A DNA stretch of 64,000 nt from CAYPNF01 sp964411985 (GTDB taxonomy: Bacteria; Verrucomicrobiota; Verrucomicrobiia; Limisphaerales; J093), in the NCBI GenBank assembly GCA_964411985.1, contig CAYPNF010000019.1, positions 67,693 through 131,692 on the forward strand, given 5' to 3'. The notes below the pieces were generated by a model that was not told the origin of the DNA, searched no databases, and was given only the letters and a program-made list of their open reading frames with translations. How positions within the stretch are numbered: position 1 is the first letter of the stretch; each line of letters opens with the position of its first letter. Shown here piece by piece: positions 17,059 to 25,298 of this stretch. A program made the position numbers and the translations under genes.

Positions 17059-19260
17059 ATGAACAGTCGATTAATCATATCTGCAGGGTACGTTTGCATC
17101 TCAGGCTTGGCCGCTCTTCCGGCTTTCTCGGACTCCTTCGTCAGCGAGACAGAAAAGGAACTGCTGGGCGTCGGGGATTTTGATGGTGATTCCCGCCAGG
17201 ATGCCGTCGTGGTCGATCGGGCGACCGGCAAATACCGCATGGGCTATCAGCAAGCCGATGGCACCGTGAGGTGGGTGAACTATCGTGCCAGCGGCCTGAA
17301 GGACGTTAGCGGTGTGGCGATCGGACGGCTGTTGGATGGAAAGCATGACTCCTTTGGCTTTACCAGCGCCAATGCCAACGTCTTCACCGTGGCGGACGCG
17401 GTCAACCCGGGCTCGGGAACCAAAGCGAACCCTGTAACCTTTGGCTCCCTGGGGCCGAATGCGGCGGTAGCCATCGATGTGGGTGGGGCGGGGAACAATC
17501 CCCTCCATGAGATCGTTGTGGGCAGCATCTACAATGATCCTACTCCGAACAAACTTTCCTTTGTCCGTGGCACCGATGGCAAGTTCGAGGTGGCTTCCGA
17601 GGTGGAAACCGAGGATCAACTCTCGCGCGCCAATCGGGTCGCCTTGAAGAAGGGCGGGCCCGAGTACTTGGTGGGGATGTGGTCAGGAGACAAGGGGGAC
17701 TTCCTCCGGGTGCAGGACCTGAGTAGCGGAAAACCCAAGTTGCTGGCTGAAGCTCCTGTGGGTAAGGAGTGCGAATACACGGTTGGCTTTCTGCATGGCG
17801 ATCTGGCAGATATTATCGTCTACAAACGCTTCGACACCAAGACGGAAGAGGCTCAGAAATCGGATGAAGACAAAGTCCGGGAGAAGACCATCCAGGTCTT
17901 TCAGGTTTCCGAAGCGGGGGGCGGCATCAAGCTGGGTGAGCCAAAATCCTACGATCTCGGTGCTCCGGTGAAGCTCCTGACAGTCATTCCCAAGGAAGGT
18001 GGTTCCCAGTTGTTGGCTCTCTTCGGCAAGGGAGAGAGTGTTCAGATCTACGACTACAATGGCACAAGGGAACCCACTTCGGTCCACACCATGAATGCCA
18101 AGCAGGGCGACCTCTTCTTTGGCTGCGTAGCCTTGGACAAGAGTTTCGTAGTCTTCTCTGCAGCAGACTACTCCAAGTTTGCCACCCACGGGCAGGTCTT
18201 CCAATCGGCTGGAGGCAACATCACGCCCGGAGCTTATGGAAAGCTTGCTTCCATGGCTGACAACGACGACGCCACTGTCCCGCAGATACATGAGCGGATC
18301 GTGAAGGTGCTGGATACGGAGAAGATCAAAGCCCAGGCTGACATGAAGGCCTACACCAATACGATCCCGGGAACTGCGGTCAACTACGTGATGTTGCCCA
18401 TTGCTGGTGGGGAATACCAGATGGGTAGCCCCGATGCCGAGAAAGGGCGCGCTGCGGACGAAGGGGCACAGCACAAGGTCAAGATCTCCCCTTTCTGGAT
18501 GGGCAGGTGCGAGGTCACGTGGAATGAGTACGAGCTTTTCATGTACTCGGACGACGAGAAGAAGCTTCGGGAACAATTCCCTACGGAAGACTACGTAAAC
18601 AAGGTCTCTGACGCGGTGACCCGTCCTTCCAAGCCCTACACCGAAATGAGCTTCGGCATGGGCCGTGACGGCTATCCTGCCATCTGCATGACACAGCATG
18701 CCGCGAACAAGTACTGCCATTGGCTGAGCGCCAAGACCGGTCACTTCTATCGTCTCCCCACCGAGGCGGAATGGGAGTACGCCTGCCGTGCCGGGACAAC
18801 CACTCCCTATTCGTTCGGCGAAGATGACAGCAAATTGGGCGAATATGGTTGGTCTGAGCAGAACAGTGACTTCAAGTACCAGAAAGTGGGCAAGAAGAAG
18901 CCGAATCCCTGGGGCTTACATGACATTCATGGGAATGTCTGGGAATGGTGTTTGGATCAGTACGAGCCGAGTTATGAGAAGATCGCGGCAGCCGGCGCCA
19001 CTGACCCCTGGAACAAGGCGACCTTGCCCTATCCACATGTTGTGCGTGGAGGGTCATTTGACGATGAGGTAAGTAAGCTTCGCAGTGCCGCGCGCCTCGG
19101 ATCTGATCGCAGTTGGAAGATGCGAGACCCGCAGCTTCCGAAGAGTATCTGGTGGCACTCGGACGCCCAGAAAGTAGGGTTCCGTATCATCCGCCCGCTC
19201 AAGGTTCCCTCTCCGGAGGAACTCCAAAAATACTGGACGAGCGGCGTGGAGAAGGATTGA
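17059..19260 (+). CDS. Exported FG-GAP-like propeller fused to a SUMF1/FGE-like domain
   Basis: 733 residues. A signal peptide ends about residue 24 (GLAALPAFS). Residues about 35-430 look like a loose beta-propeller: VGDFDGDSRQDAVVVDRATG resembles the Ca-binding loop of FG-GAP/VCBS repeats. Residues about 440-720 are a C-type-lectin-like sulfatase-modifying-factor domain: IAGGEYQMGSPDAEKGRAADE, ISPFWMGRCEVTWNEYELF, YRLPTEAEWEYACRAGTTTPYSFG, GLHDIHGNVWEWC, VVRGGSFDD and VGFRIIRP. In true formylglycine-generating enzymes RGGS is followed by two cysteines four and nine residues after GG; here both are missing, so it is probably not an FGE and more likely a scaffold or binding protein. NamZ-like and alpha-galactosidase genes follow on the same strand. 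Confidence 0.85.
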   Translation: MNSRLIISAGYVCISGLAALPAFSDSFVSETEKELLGVGDFDGDSRQDAVVVDRATGKYRMGYQQADGTVRWVNYRASGLKDVSGVAIGRLLDGKHDSFGFTSANANVFTVADAVNPGSGTKANPVTFGSLGPNAAVAIDVGGAGNNPLHEIVVGSIYNDPTPNKLSFVRGTDGKFEVASEVETEDQLSRANRVALKKGGPEYLVGMWSGDKGDFLRVQDLSSGKPKLLAEAPVGKECEYTVGFLHGDLADIIVYKRFDTKTEEAQKSDEDKVREKTIQVFQVSEAGGGIKLGEPKSYDLGAPVKLLTVIPKEGGSQLLALFGKGESVQIYDYNGTREPTSVHTMNAKQGDLFFGCVALDKSFVVFSAADYSKFATHGQVFQSAGGNITPGAYGKLASMADNDDATVPQIHERIVKVLDTEKIKAQADMKAYTNTIPGTAVNYVMLPIAGGEYQMGSPDAEKGRAADEGAQHKVKISPFWMGRCEVTWNEYELFMYSDDEKKLREQFPTEDYVNKVSDAVTRPSKPYTEMSFGMGRDGYPAICMTQHAANKYCHWLSAKTGHFYRLPTEAEWEYACRAGTTTPYSFGEDDSKLGEYGWSEQNSDFKYQKVGKKKPNPWGLHDIHGNVWEWCLDQYEPSYEKIAAAGATDPWNKATLPYPHVVRGGSFDDEVSKLRSAARLGSDRSWKMRDPQLPKSIWWHSDAQKVGFRIIRPLKVPSPEELQKYWTSGVEKD

Positions 19261-19355
19261 TCAGCCCTCGCACTTGGATCTACCTCCCGCACCGCGTCCT
19301 GGGCGCAGTGCGGGAGTTTCTTTTGGCGGGAAGGCGTGGATCGGAGCCAAATGGC

Positions 19356-20666
19356 ATGAAACAAACACGAGGACCTTTGACCGGCCTGGCTCTCTCCCAC
19401 CCGAAGAGGTTTGCCACCCTTGTTCTGGCGGCGTTTTGGCTCCTCGGGTCCTGTTTTTCGAGTGTGCCTTCGACGCACGCGGCTGAGGTTGTGCCTGTCA
19501 GCCTCGGAAGCGAAGTGCTGGCGAATTCGGGCTTCTCGATCCTGCAAGGGAAAAGGGTGGGGTTGATTACGAATCCCTCCGGCCTCAACTCGCGGGGCAA
19601 ATCTACGATCGACCTCCTGCGTCGGGCCCCAGGGGTCAGGCTGGTGGCTCTCTTCGGGCCGGAGCACGGTCTTCGAGGCGAATTCAAAGCAGGTAAGGAG
19701 TTCCCAAACTCCACAGACCCCAGTACGGGACTGCCGATCTACTCCCTCTACGGGCCCGGCCCAACGCGAAGACCAACGCCAGCCATGCTGTCTTCACTGG
19801 ATGTATTAGTTTATGATATCCAAGACACAGGGTGCCGTTCCTACACCTATATCAGTACCATGGGACTGGCGATGGAAGCCTGTGCTGAAGCCAACGTCGG
19901 ATTCGTGGTCCTTGATCGCCCCAATCCCTTGGGCGGCCTTCGCGTGGAGGGGCCCATGCTGGATCCTCGTTTCAAGTCCTTCGTGGGACAATGGCCCATT
20001 CCCTATGTGTATGGCATGACCACCGGCGAATTGGCTAGGATGATTAACCGGGAAAGATGGATCGCCAAACCCTGCTCGCTCACGGTGGTGACCATGAAAG
20101 GGTGGAAGCGGACCATGACCTGGCGCGATACGGGACTGAGTTGGGTGGCGACCTCTCCCAACGTACCGCATGGAACAAGTCCCCTCTACCAGGTGGCCAC
20201 CGGCATGCTTGGGGAGATCGGAGGATTGCACATCGGCATGGGTTCGGTTTACCCCTTTGAACTCCTCGCCGCTCCCTGGCTCGACGCCCGCCGATTTGCC
20301 GAAGCACTCCGGCAGTTTCGCTTGCCGGGCTTGACCTTTACCCCATGCGATTTTACCCCAGCCACGGGCCTCTACCATGGGCAGTTGGTCCATGGGGTGC
20401 GAGTCACTGTGACCGACCGTGCCTCGGCGCCGCTAACCGCCATGAACTACTACACCCTGGAGGCGGTTCGAAAGTCCTCCGGCCGTGACTTGTTTGCCGA
20501 GGCGGTCAAGGCCGGTCGGACCTTCTCGATGTTCGACAAAGTCAACGGCACGGACCAGACTCGCCTGATGCTCCAGGCGGGGAAGAGCGCTGCTTCGATC
20601 GTCCAGTCCTGGAAGGAAGGCGAAGACCGATTCCGCGCCAGGCGCAAACCTTACTTGATCTACTGA
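19356..20666 (+). CDS. namZ: DUF1343 family, NamZ-like exo-beta-N-acetylmuramidase
   Basis: 436 residues from the ATG at 19356, which begins a leader MKQTRGPLTG.. with hydrophobic core LVLAAFWLLGSC. The LGSC could be a lipobox, or a signal peptidase I site may follow at STHAA. Family landmarks: GKRVGLITNPSG, FGPEHGLRGEFKAG, TGLPIYSLYGP, DVLVYDIQDTGCRSYTYISTM, VVLDRPNPLGG and PYVYGMTTGELARMIN. NamZ enzymes remove terminal N-acetylmuramic acid from peptidoglycan fragments. The upstream SUMF1-like gene ends 95 bp before and alpha-galactosidase starts 71 bp after, suggesting co-expression for glycan scavenging. The symbol follows the family; activity is not proven. Confidence 0.87.
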   Translation: MKQTRGPLTGLALSHPKRFATLVLAAFWLLGSCFSSVPSTHAAEVVPVSLGSEVLANSGFSILQGKRVGLITNPSGLNSRGKSTIDLLRRAPGVRLVALFGPEHGLRGEFKAGKEFPNSTDPSTGLPIYSLYGPGPTRRPTPAMLSSLDVLVYDIQDTGCRSYTYISTMGLAMEACAEANVGFVVLDRPNPLGGLRVEGPMLDPRFKSFVGQWPIPYVYGMTTGELARMINRERWIAKPCSLTVVTMKGWKRTMTWRDTGLSWVATSPNVPHGTSPLYQVATGMLGEIGGLHIGMGSVYPFELLAAPWLDARRFAEALRQFRLPGLTFTPCDFTPATGLYHGQLVHGVRVTVTDRASAPLTAMNYYTLEAVRKSSGRDLFAEAVKAGRTFSMFDKVNGTDQTRLMLQAGKSAASIVQSWKEGEDRFRARRKPYLIY

Positions 20667-20737
20667 TTTCCGACGCAACTTCCCCCCTGGCTTCTAGGTG
20701 GTTCGCACCTCGCCGAGGGGCGATACTCCAAGGTTTT

Positions 20738-23257
20738 ATGACTATGAGAACGACGCAGTTACTGATCACGCTAGTGATGCTGGCTCGACTGGGCATGGCA
20801 GCCGAGATTTCGCCGGTTGGCGGGATTCCCGCAGAAATGCAGGAACTCCACCACTGGCTGACCGCGAAGTTCGACGGTGGAAAACCCGCTGTCCGACCCC
20901 AATGGGGGCTGACCGTGCTGACCAACTTCGACGAGTTGTGCCTGAACACGCGCATGGGACAGCCGCTTACCATTGGCAAGACGGAGTACGCGCGCGGGGT
21001 CTTCTGCCATGCTACCAGCAAGGTGATCGTGCGTTTGCCCGCTCCAAGCAAGGCCTTTTCGGCTTCCATCGGGGTGGATAGCAACTCACAGACGCGCGGA
21101 GGGCGCGGCAGCATTGTGTTCTGCCTGACGGTTGCCGGGAAGGAGACGTTCCGTTCCAAGACCATGCGGGAGGGAATGCCGGCGGAGAGGGTCAAGATCG
21201 ACCTTGGGGGCGCGACGGAGTTTCTGCTGGAAGTGGGTGACGCTGGCGACGGCATTGCCTGTGACCAGGCGGATTGGGCGGATGCGAAGATCACCTTGAC
21301 TGACGGCCGTATCCTGTGGCTGGGAGATTTGCCGGTCATCCAAGGCCAGGAAGCCCCAGCGGTCTCCGCGGATTTGCCCTTCTCGTTCAGTTACGATGGC
21401 CAGCCCTCAACCGCCCTCCTCGAACAATGGAGTGTGGACCGCCAGGTCAAGCGCCTCGACGAGCAACGAACCGAGCGAACGATTACTTGGACCGATCCCA
21501 AGACCCAGTTGGCTCTCCGTTGGGTTGCCATCGAGTACCACGATTTCCCAACGGTCGAGTGGACCTTGTACTTTAAGAACTCCGGAACAGCGGATACCCC
21601 CATCATCGCGGACATCCAAGCCCTCGATACTCGTTTCGAGCGTAAGAAGGACGAGGTCTATGCCAGGTTCGCCTCCCCCGGTGAGTTCGTTTTGAACCAC
21701 CATATCGGTAGCCCATGTGCACCCAATGACTACCAACCACTCCGCACAGTTCTGCTTGCTGATGCAAACAAACGTATCGCCACCTCCGGCGGTCGCGGGT
21801 CAAACAGCGACTGGCCCTATTTCAACGTCGAATGGCCGGGTGAAGGGGTTATCGCCGTGATAGGCTGGCCCGGTCAGTGGGCGGCGAGTTTCTCCAGAGA
21901 CAAGGCCAATGGATTGCGGGCGCGCGCGGGTCAGGAGCAAACGCACTTCAAACTCCTGCCCGGTGAGGAAGTGCGCACCCCGCTGGTTGTATTGCAGTTT
22001 TGGAAAGGGGATAGGATTCGCTCCCAGAACACGTTCCGTCGATGGATGCTCACCCACAATGTGCCTAGGCCGGGCGGCCAACCCATCAAGCCGATGGTGT
22101 TCGGTTGCAGCTCCCACTTTACCAGTGAAATGGTCGACGCGAACGAAAAAAATCAATTGCAATTCATCAATCGCTACCTGGAGGAGCGACTTCGGATTGA
22201 CTATTGGTGGATGGATGCGGGCTGGTACTTCTGCGACGGCAATTGGGTCAAGACCGGCACTTGGGAAGTCGATACCAAGCGCTTTCCTCGAGGCCTTCGG
22301 GCCATCAGCGACCATGCGCATTCCAAGGGCATCAAAACCATCGTCTGGTTCGAGCCCGAACGCGTTCACCCAGGTACTTGGCTTGCGGAGACCCACCCGG
22401 GGTGGATCTTGGGTGGCACAAACGGTGGCCTGCTGAACCTGGGTGATCCCCGGGCTCGCCAATGGATCACCGACCACGTCAGCAAGCTGATTGATACGCA
22501 GGGGATCGATCTGTACCGCCAGGACTTCAACATGGATCCGCTAGAACTGTGGCGGAAGAACGATGCGCCAGATCGCCAGGGCATCACCGAGATCCAGCAT
22601 GTTACGGGCTACCTGGCCTATTGGGACGAGTTGCTCCGCAGGCATCCAGGATTGCTGATCGACTCCTGCGCAAGCGGCGGTCGGCGAAACGACCTGGAAA
22701 CGATGCGCCGCTCCGTGCCGCTGTGGCGGACCGATTTCCGCCTCGATCCAGTCGGTACCCAGTGTCATAGCTATGGGATTTCGTTCTGGATCCCGCTGAG
22801 CGGGACCGGCACGGGGGATTTCGCCGTGTACGACTTTCGCAGCAACATGGCACCGCTCCTGAACTGCATCTGGGACGTGCGTGTCCAGGACGCCAACTAC
22901 GATCGGATGCGAAAGATGTTGGAGCAGTTCCGTCGCGTGGCCGATTGCTATCTCGGAGATTACTATCCGTTGACACCTTACAGCCTGGAGAACACCTCCT
23001 GGCTGGGGTGGCAGTTTGACCGACCCGATCGCGGCACAGGCATGGTGCAGGTCTTCAGGCGAAGCGAGAGCATCTACAAGATGGCTGACCTGAGACTTCA
23101 CGGGCTGGACCCCGAAGCCCGTTACCGGGTGACGAACCTTGATTCAGCGGAGGTCAGCGTTATCAGGGGTCGACAACTGATGGAATCGGGCATGCCTGTC
23201 CTGCTGACGGATCGTCCTAGTGCGACGTTGATCCTCTATGAAAAGATGGGTTCGTAG
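20738..23257 (+). CDS. Secreted alpha-galactosidase (GH36-like) with N-terminal NPCBM domain
   Basis: 839 residues; signal peptide MTMRTTQLLITLVMLARLGMAA (the ATG at 20744 is an equal alternative start). Residues about 55-195 fit an NPCBM carbohydrate-binding module (YARGVFCHATSKVIVRLP, FSASIGVDSNSQTRGGRGSIVF, WADAKITLTDG). Residues about 210-830 are the GH36/melibiase part: DYWWMDAGWYF, IVWFEPERVHPGTWLAE, nucleophile Asp in LYRQDFNMDP and acid/base Asp in the pattern SCASGGRRNDLETMRR...WRTDF. It should release terminal alpha-linked galactose (or a similar sugar) outside the cell. An AAGG precedes the start by a few bases. The next gene is convergent, with a hairpin between. Confidence 0.9.
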   Translation: MTMRTTQLLITLVMLARLGMAAEISPVGGIPAEMQELHHWLTAKFDGGKPAVRPQWGLTVLTNFDELCLNTRMGQPLTIGKTEYARGVFCHATSKVIVRLPAPSKAFSASIGVDSNSQTRGGRGSIVFCLTVAGKETFRSKTMREGMPAERVKIDLGGATEFLLEVGDAGDGIACDQADWADAKITLTDGRILWLGDLPVIQGQEAPAVSADLPFSFSYDGQPSTALLEQWSVDRQVKRLDEQRTERTITWTDPKTQLALRWVAIEYHDFPTVEWTLYFKNSGTADTPIIADIQALDTRFERKKDEVYARFASPGEFVLNHHIGSPCAPNDYQPLRTVLLADANKRIATSGGRGSNSDWPYFNVEWPGEGVIAVIGWPGQWAASFSRDKANGLRARAGQEQTHFKLLPGEEVRTPLVVLQFWKGDRIRSQNTFRRWMLTHNVPRPGGQPIKPMVFGCSSHFTSEMVDANEKNQLQFINRYLEERLRIDYWWMDAGWYFCDGNWVKTGTWEVDTKRFPRGLRAISDHAHSKGIKTIVWFEPERVHPGTWLAETHPGWILGGTNGGLLNLGDPRARQWITDHVSKLIDTQGIDLYRQDFNMDPLELWRKNDAPDRQGITEIQHVTGYLAYWDELLRRHPGLLIDSCASGGRRNDLETMRRSVPLWRTDFRLDPVGTQCHSYGISFWIPLSGTGTGDFAVYDFRSNMAPLLNCIWDVRVQDANYDRMRKMLEQFRRVADCYLGDYYPLTPYSLENTSWLGWQFDRPDRGTGMVQVFRRSESIYKMADLRLHGLDPEARYRVTNLDSAEVSVIRGRQLMESGMPVLLTDRPSATLILYEKMGS

Positions 23258-23437
23258 AGCTTGACTTCGGATTCAAACGGCGCGACTTGGCGATGGCGAT
23301 AGACCGCCGTCTGGAAGACCCCGGTCCATGTTAGGTACAGAGACAACCCCACCGACGTCACAAGAAGCAAGAGTCTTCCTGGTTCCTGACCTGATCTTCG
23401 GATCTCGATTCCCAGGCGGAGGACCGCTGAAAGCACG

Positions 23438-23463
23438 GAAGGCAAGGCATGAGCCTTGCCTTC
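23438..23463. terminator. Perfect 11-bp hairpin between convergent genes
   Basis: GAAGGCAAGGC (23438-23448), loop ATGA, GCCTTGCCTTC (23453-23463): an 11-bp perfect inverted repeat between the 3' ends of the alpha-galactosidase gene and the CTERM gene. There is no long T tract on either side, so it may terminate weakly or protect both 3' ends. No gene is supported in the 234 bp between the two. Confidence 0.6.
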
Positions 23464-23491
23464 GTTCGTAGGTAGACAAAAGTTACGCGGA

Positions 23492-24121
23492 TTAGGCGAG
23501 TTTCCGCCTGATGAACCCTAAGGCCGCCAGACCACAGCCCAACAGAGAAAAGGTCGTGCCCCCGTCGGGAGTGTGGATCAGCTGGTCCTGGACCTCACTC
23601 GACTTTTCGCTCCACAGGTGCATCACTGCGGTGCCGAAACTTCCGTCCGTATCCGACAAGGGATCATACTTACCCAACAAGGGATCATAACCCACCGGTA
23701 AGCCCAGGCCCTGCGTCACGTATGTGTTGTTCGCCGGTTTAACAATCTCGCCTTCAAAGAACCAGATCGCTTCCTGCACAGCGCCAGCGTTTCCTCGTGG
23801 GATCAAGCCAAAGTGATACTGGCTAAACAGCCAATCAGTCGCAAAACTAATGTTATCAGGGTTGCCACCGCTGACCCCACCACCCACCGCGCCCGCCTGA
23901 ATCGAATAGAAGTAAGGCGTATTCCACGAGAAGTACTCATTCTTCTCGATGCAGAAGGTTCCAAACTCGCCGTTGGCAGTGGTCTTGGCCCAGAATTCGC
24001 CGCCCCCCCCTTGGGAATAGCCTTTGTTGCTGAGTATAACCGTTGGAGTCGCGAGCGCTGCTGGCACGAAGTTAAGACTCGCCACCACCACTCCCGCTAG
24101 AATTGTATTCGTTAGTTTCAT
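23492..24121 (-). CDS. VPDSG-type CTERM sorting-domain surface protein
   Basis: 209 residues. Signal peptide MKLTNTILAGVVVASLNFVPAALA, then a beta-rich secreted domain with GTFCIEKNEYFSW (resembling the ..FCVE.. domain often seen in CTERM proteins) and NAGAVQEAIWFFEGE. The C-terminus is HTPDGGTTFSLLGCGLAALG followed by FIRRKLA: a P-D-G-G signature, a membrane helix and a basic tail, as in the VPDSG-CTERM variant of exosortase sorting signals. The protein should be cut and anchored or released by an exosortase, which is not in this window. A near-consensus sigma-54 promoter lies 47 bp upstream of the ATG, the class of promoter reported for PEP-CTERM genes under PrsK/PrsR-type control. Confidence 0.87.
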   Translation of the reverse strand: MKLTNTILAGVVVASLNFVPAALATPTVILSNKGYSQGGGGEFWAKTTANGEFGTFCIEKNEYFSWNTPYFYSIQAGAVGGGVSGGNPDNISFATDWLFSQYHFGLIPRGNAGAVQEAIWFFEGEIVKPANNTYVTQGLGLPVGYDPLLGKYDPLSDTDGSFGTAVMHLWSEKSSEVQDQLIHTPDGGTTFSLLGCGLAALGFIRRKLA

Positions 24122-24145
24122 TCAATTTTGGTTTGTAACCGTCAT

Positions 24146-24252
24146 GCCGAACAGATGATTGCTATTAAGCATTCTCCATGCCAGTTATATACTAGATGTG
24201 TATGTGCATAACAATCAATGTTTTACATCCTACATCGATTTCTCTGTTCGGC
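24146..24252. repeat. Inverted 10-bp repeats flanking the sigma-54 promoter
   Basis: GCCGAACAGA at 24146-24155 and its exact complement TCTGTTCGGC at 24243-24252. Flanking CATG bases extend the match apart from one extra G. One arm lies in the predicted leader, the other about 60 bp upstream of the -24 element. They could be paired binding sites for an activator or repressor, or form a loop. Confidence 0.45.
24168..24184 (-). promoter_or_regulatory. Sigma-54 (RpoN) -24/-12 promoter of the CTERM gene
   Basis: On the minus strand the site reads CTGGCATGGAGAATGCT. Against YTGGCACGrNNNTTGCW it has GG at -24 and GC at -12 with exactly 10 bp between, and deviates at only two positions (C to T at the end of TGGCA, and the first T of TTGC to A). 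Start of transcription would be near 24157, giving a leader of about 36 nt. Sigma-54 promoters need an NtrC-family activator; none is encoded in the window. Confidence 0.68.
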
Positions 24253-24336
24253 CATGTTCCGCCCATCCATTGTAAGGAAACCCGTCGTTTGTGGAGGTGA
24301 AGGAAGGCCACAGTGATCATTGAGGAATGCTTACAA

Positions 24337-24353
24337 ATGCTGTAATACAGCAT
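24337..24353. promoter_or_regulatory. 17-bp perfect dyad, possible operator
   Basis: ATGCTGTA, one central A, TACAGCAT: perfect eight-base arms. It lies 230 bp before the start of the exported protein at 24583 and 216 bp from the CTERM gene. The CTGT-N3-ACAG core is operator-like, but the spacing does not fit the E. coli LexA box. The cognate regulator is unknown. Confidence 0.35.
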
Positions 24354-24582
24354 ATAGCAACATCTTCAGGAGGATCGGCTTGGATAAATCTGACACGGGA
24401 ATCCACTGTTAGGATTTCCGACACAATTGAGGCCGATGGCTCTTTCCGCCAACCCCAAAGACCGTCAGGGATGGAGCGGGCAGTGCGGACCCTACGTGGC
24501 ACTGCCCTCGGCTCCGGACATTTCAGCTTGTGAACCGTCTGCCAATAGGGGTAATTTCGATTGCATCGCCTATCTTGCCTTT

Positions 24583-25242
24583 ATGAAGAACCCCGTTTTG
24601 TTGGCTGCTTCCTTGTTGTTGAGCCTTGTTACCACCGCGGTCATTGCCGAGGGAATGGGCAAGGTGGGGGAAAGATGGATTTACCAACATGAGGGTACTC
24701 GCCCTTTGAGTAACCCCCCGGCTGCCATCCAGGGCGATCGGACCAACGAAGTGGTCGCGATCAAAGGTGAAGCCGCCAACAAACGCTGGCTCTTGAAACA
24801 TATTTGGGGGGAGAAAGACGAGAACCCCGGCACCTTGTATGTGGATGTCGACAAGCGGCTGCATCAGGTTGATGTCGGCAGTTCCCTGACTCTCAACTTT
24901 GCCCCCCCGGTCCCCATGGAATGGGGCGAGCTAGCAGTCGGCGAGAAGAAAGTCACGGAGAGCAAGATGGCGGTGGCGGGATTTGAGATACCTTTGAAGT
25001 ATGAAGCGATTCGTCTTCCGGACGAGACCGTGAGGGTTCCGGCCGGCGAATTCACCCTTTGTCGGCATATCCAAGTTGTAGTCCATGGCACCGATGCGCA
25101 GGGCTCACCTAGCAAAAGCCGGTCCGATTATTGGTTCCATCCAAAAGCCAATGGCCTGGTCAAGGAGATTACCATTTCCAACTACGAAACAGATGCCAAG
25201 CAGTCCAGTACCAGTACCCTGAAGGCCCACAGCGCGCCCTGA
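24583..25242 (+). CDS. Exported protein of unknown function
   Basis: 219 residues from the ATG at 24583, chosen because it begins a clean signal peptide (MKNPVLLAASLLLSLVTTAVIAEG); the longer frame upstream has no recognisable sequence. The mature part is beta-rich, with VGERWIYQHEGTRPL near the start, then ETVRVPAGEFTLCRHIQVVV and SDYWFHPKANGLVKEITI. This last pattern (V-P-A-G-E-F-x-x-C..., W-F-x-P-x-x-G-L-V-K) recurs in secreted proteins of this phylum that I can only describe as hypothetical. It is probably transcribed alone, 57 bp before the large hybrid kinase. Confidence 0.7.
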   Translation: MKNPVLLAASLLLSLVTTAVIAEGMGKVGERWIYQHEGTRPLSNPPAAIQGDRTNEVVAIKGEAANKRWLLKHIWGEKDENPGTLYVDVDKRLHQVDVGSSLTLNFAPPVPMEWGELAVGEKKVTESKMAVAGFEIPLKYEAIRLPDETVRVPAGEFTLCRHIQVVVHGTDAQGSPSKSRSDYWFHPKANGLVKEITISNYETDAKQSSTSTLKAHSAP

Positions 25243-25298
25243 AGCACTTCTGAAATCTGGAAGGGTCCACCTGCGGAGGGTGCCGAGGGATTCTGACC

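Larger units (their letters stand above)
24122..24582. other. 461-bp AT-rich regulatory region between divergent genes
   Basis: No gene is supported here. The half next to the CTERM gene is clearly richer in A and T than its surroundings. It holds a sigma-54-like promoter reading left, a pair of 10-bp inverted repeats flanking that promoter, and a 17-bp dyad at 24337-24353. I found no convincing sigma-70 promoter for the rightward gene. Confidence 0.6.

Noticed and set aside
17683..18744. 353-residue minus-strand frame
   Set aside because: Antisense to the FG-GAP/SUMF1-like gene with its clear SUMF1 blocks.
23236..23445. 69-residue minus-strand frame with a hydrophobic stretch
   Set aside because: Its start codon would lie in the loop and arm of the 11-bp hairpin at 23438-23463, and it overlaps the end of the alpha-galactosidase gene. 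The hairpin is better explained as a 3' structure.
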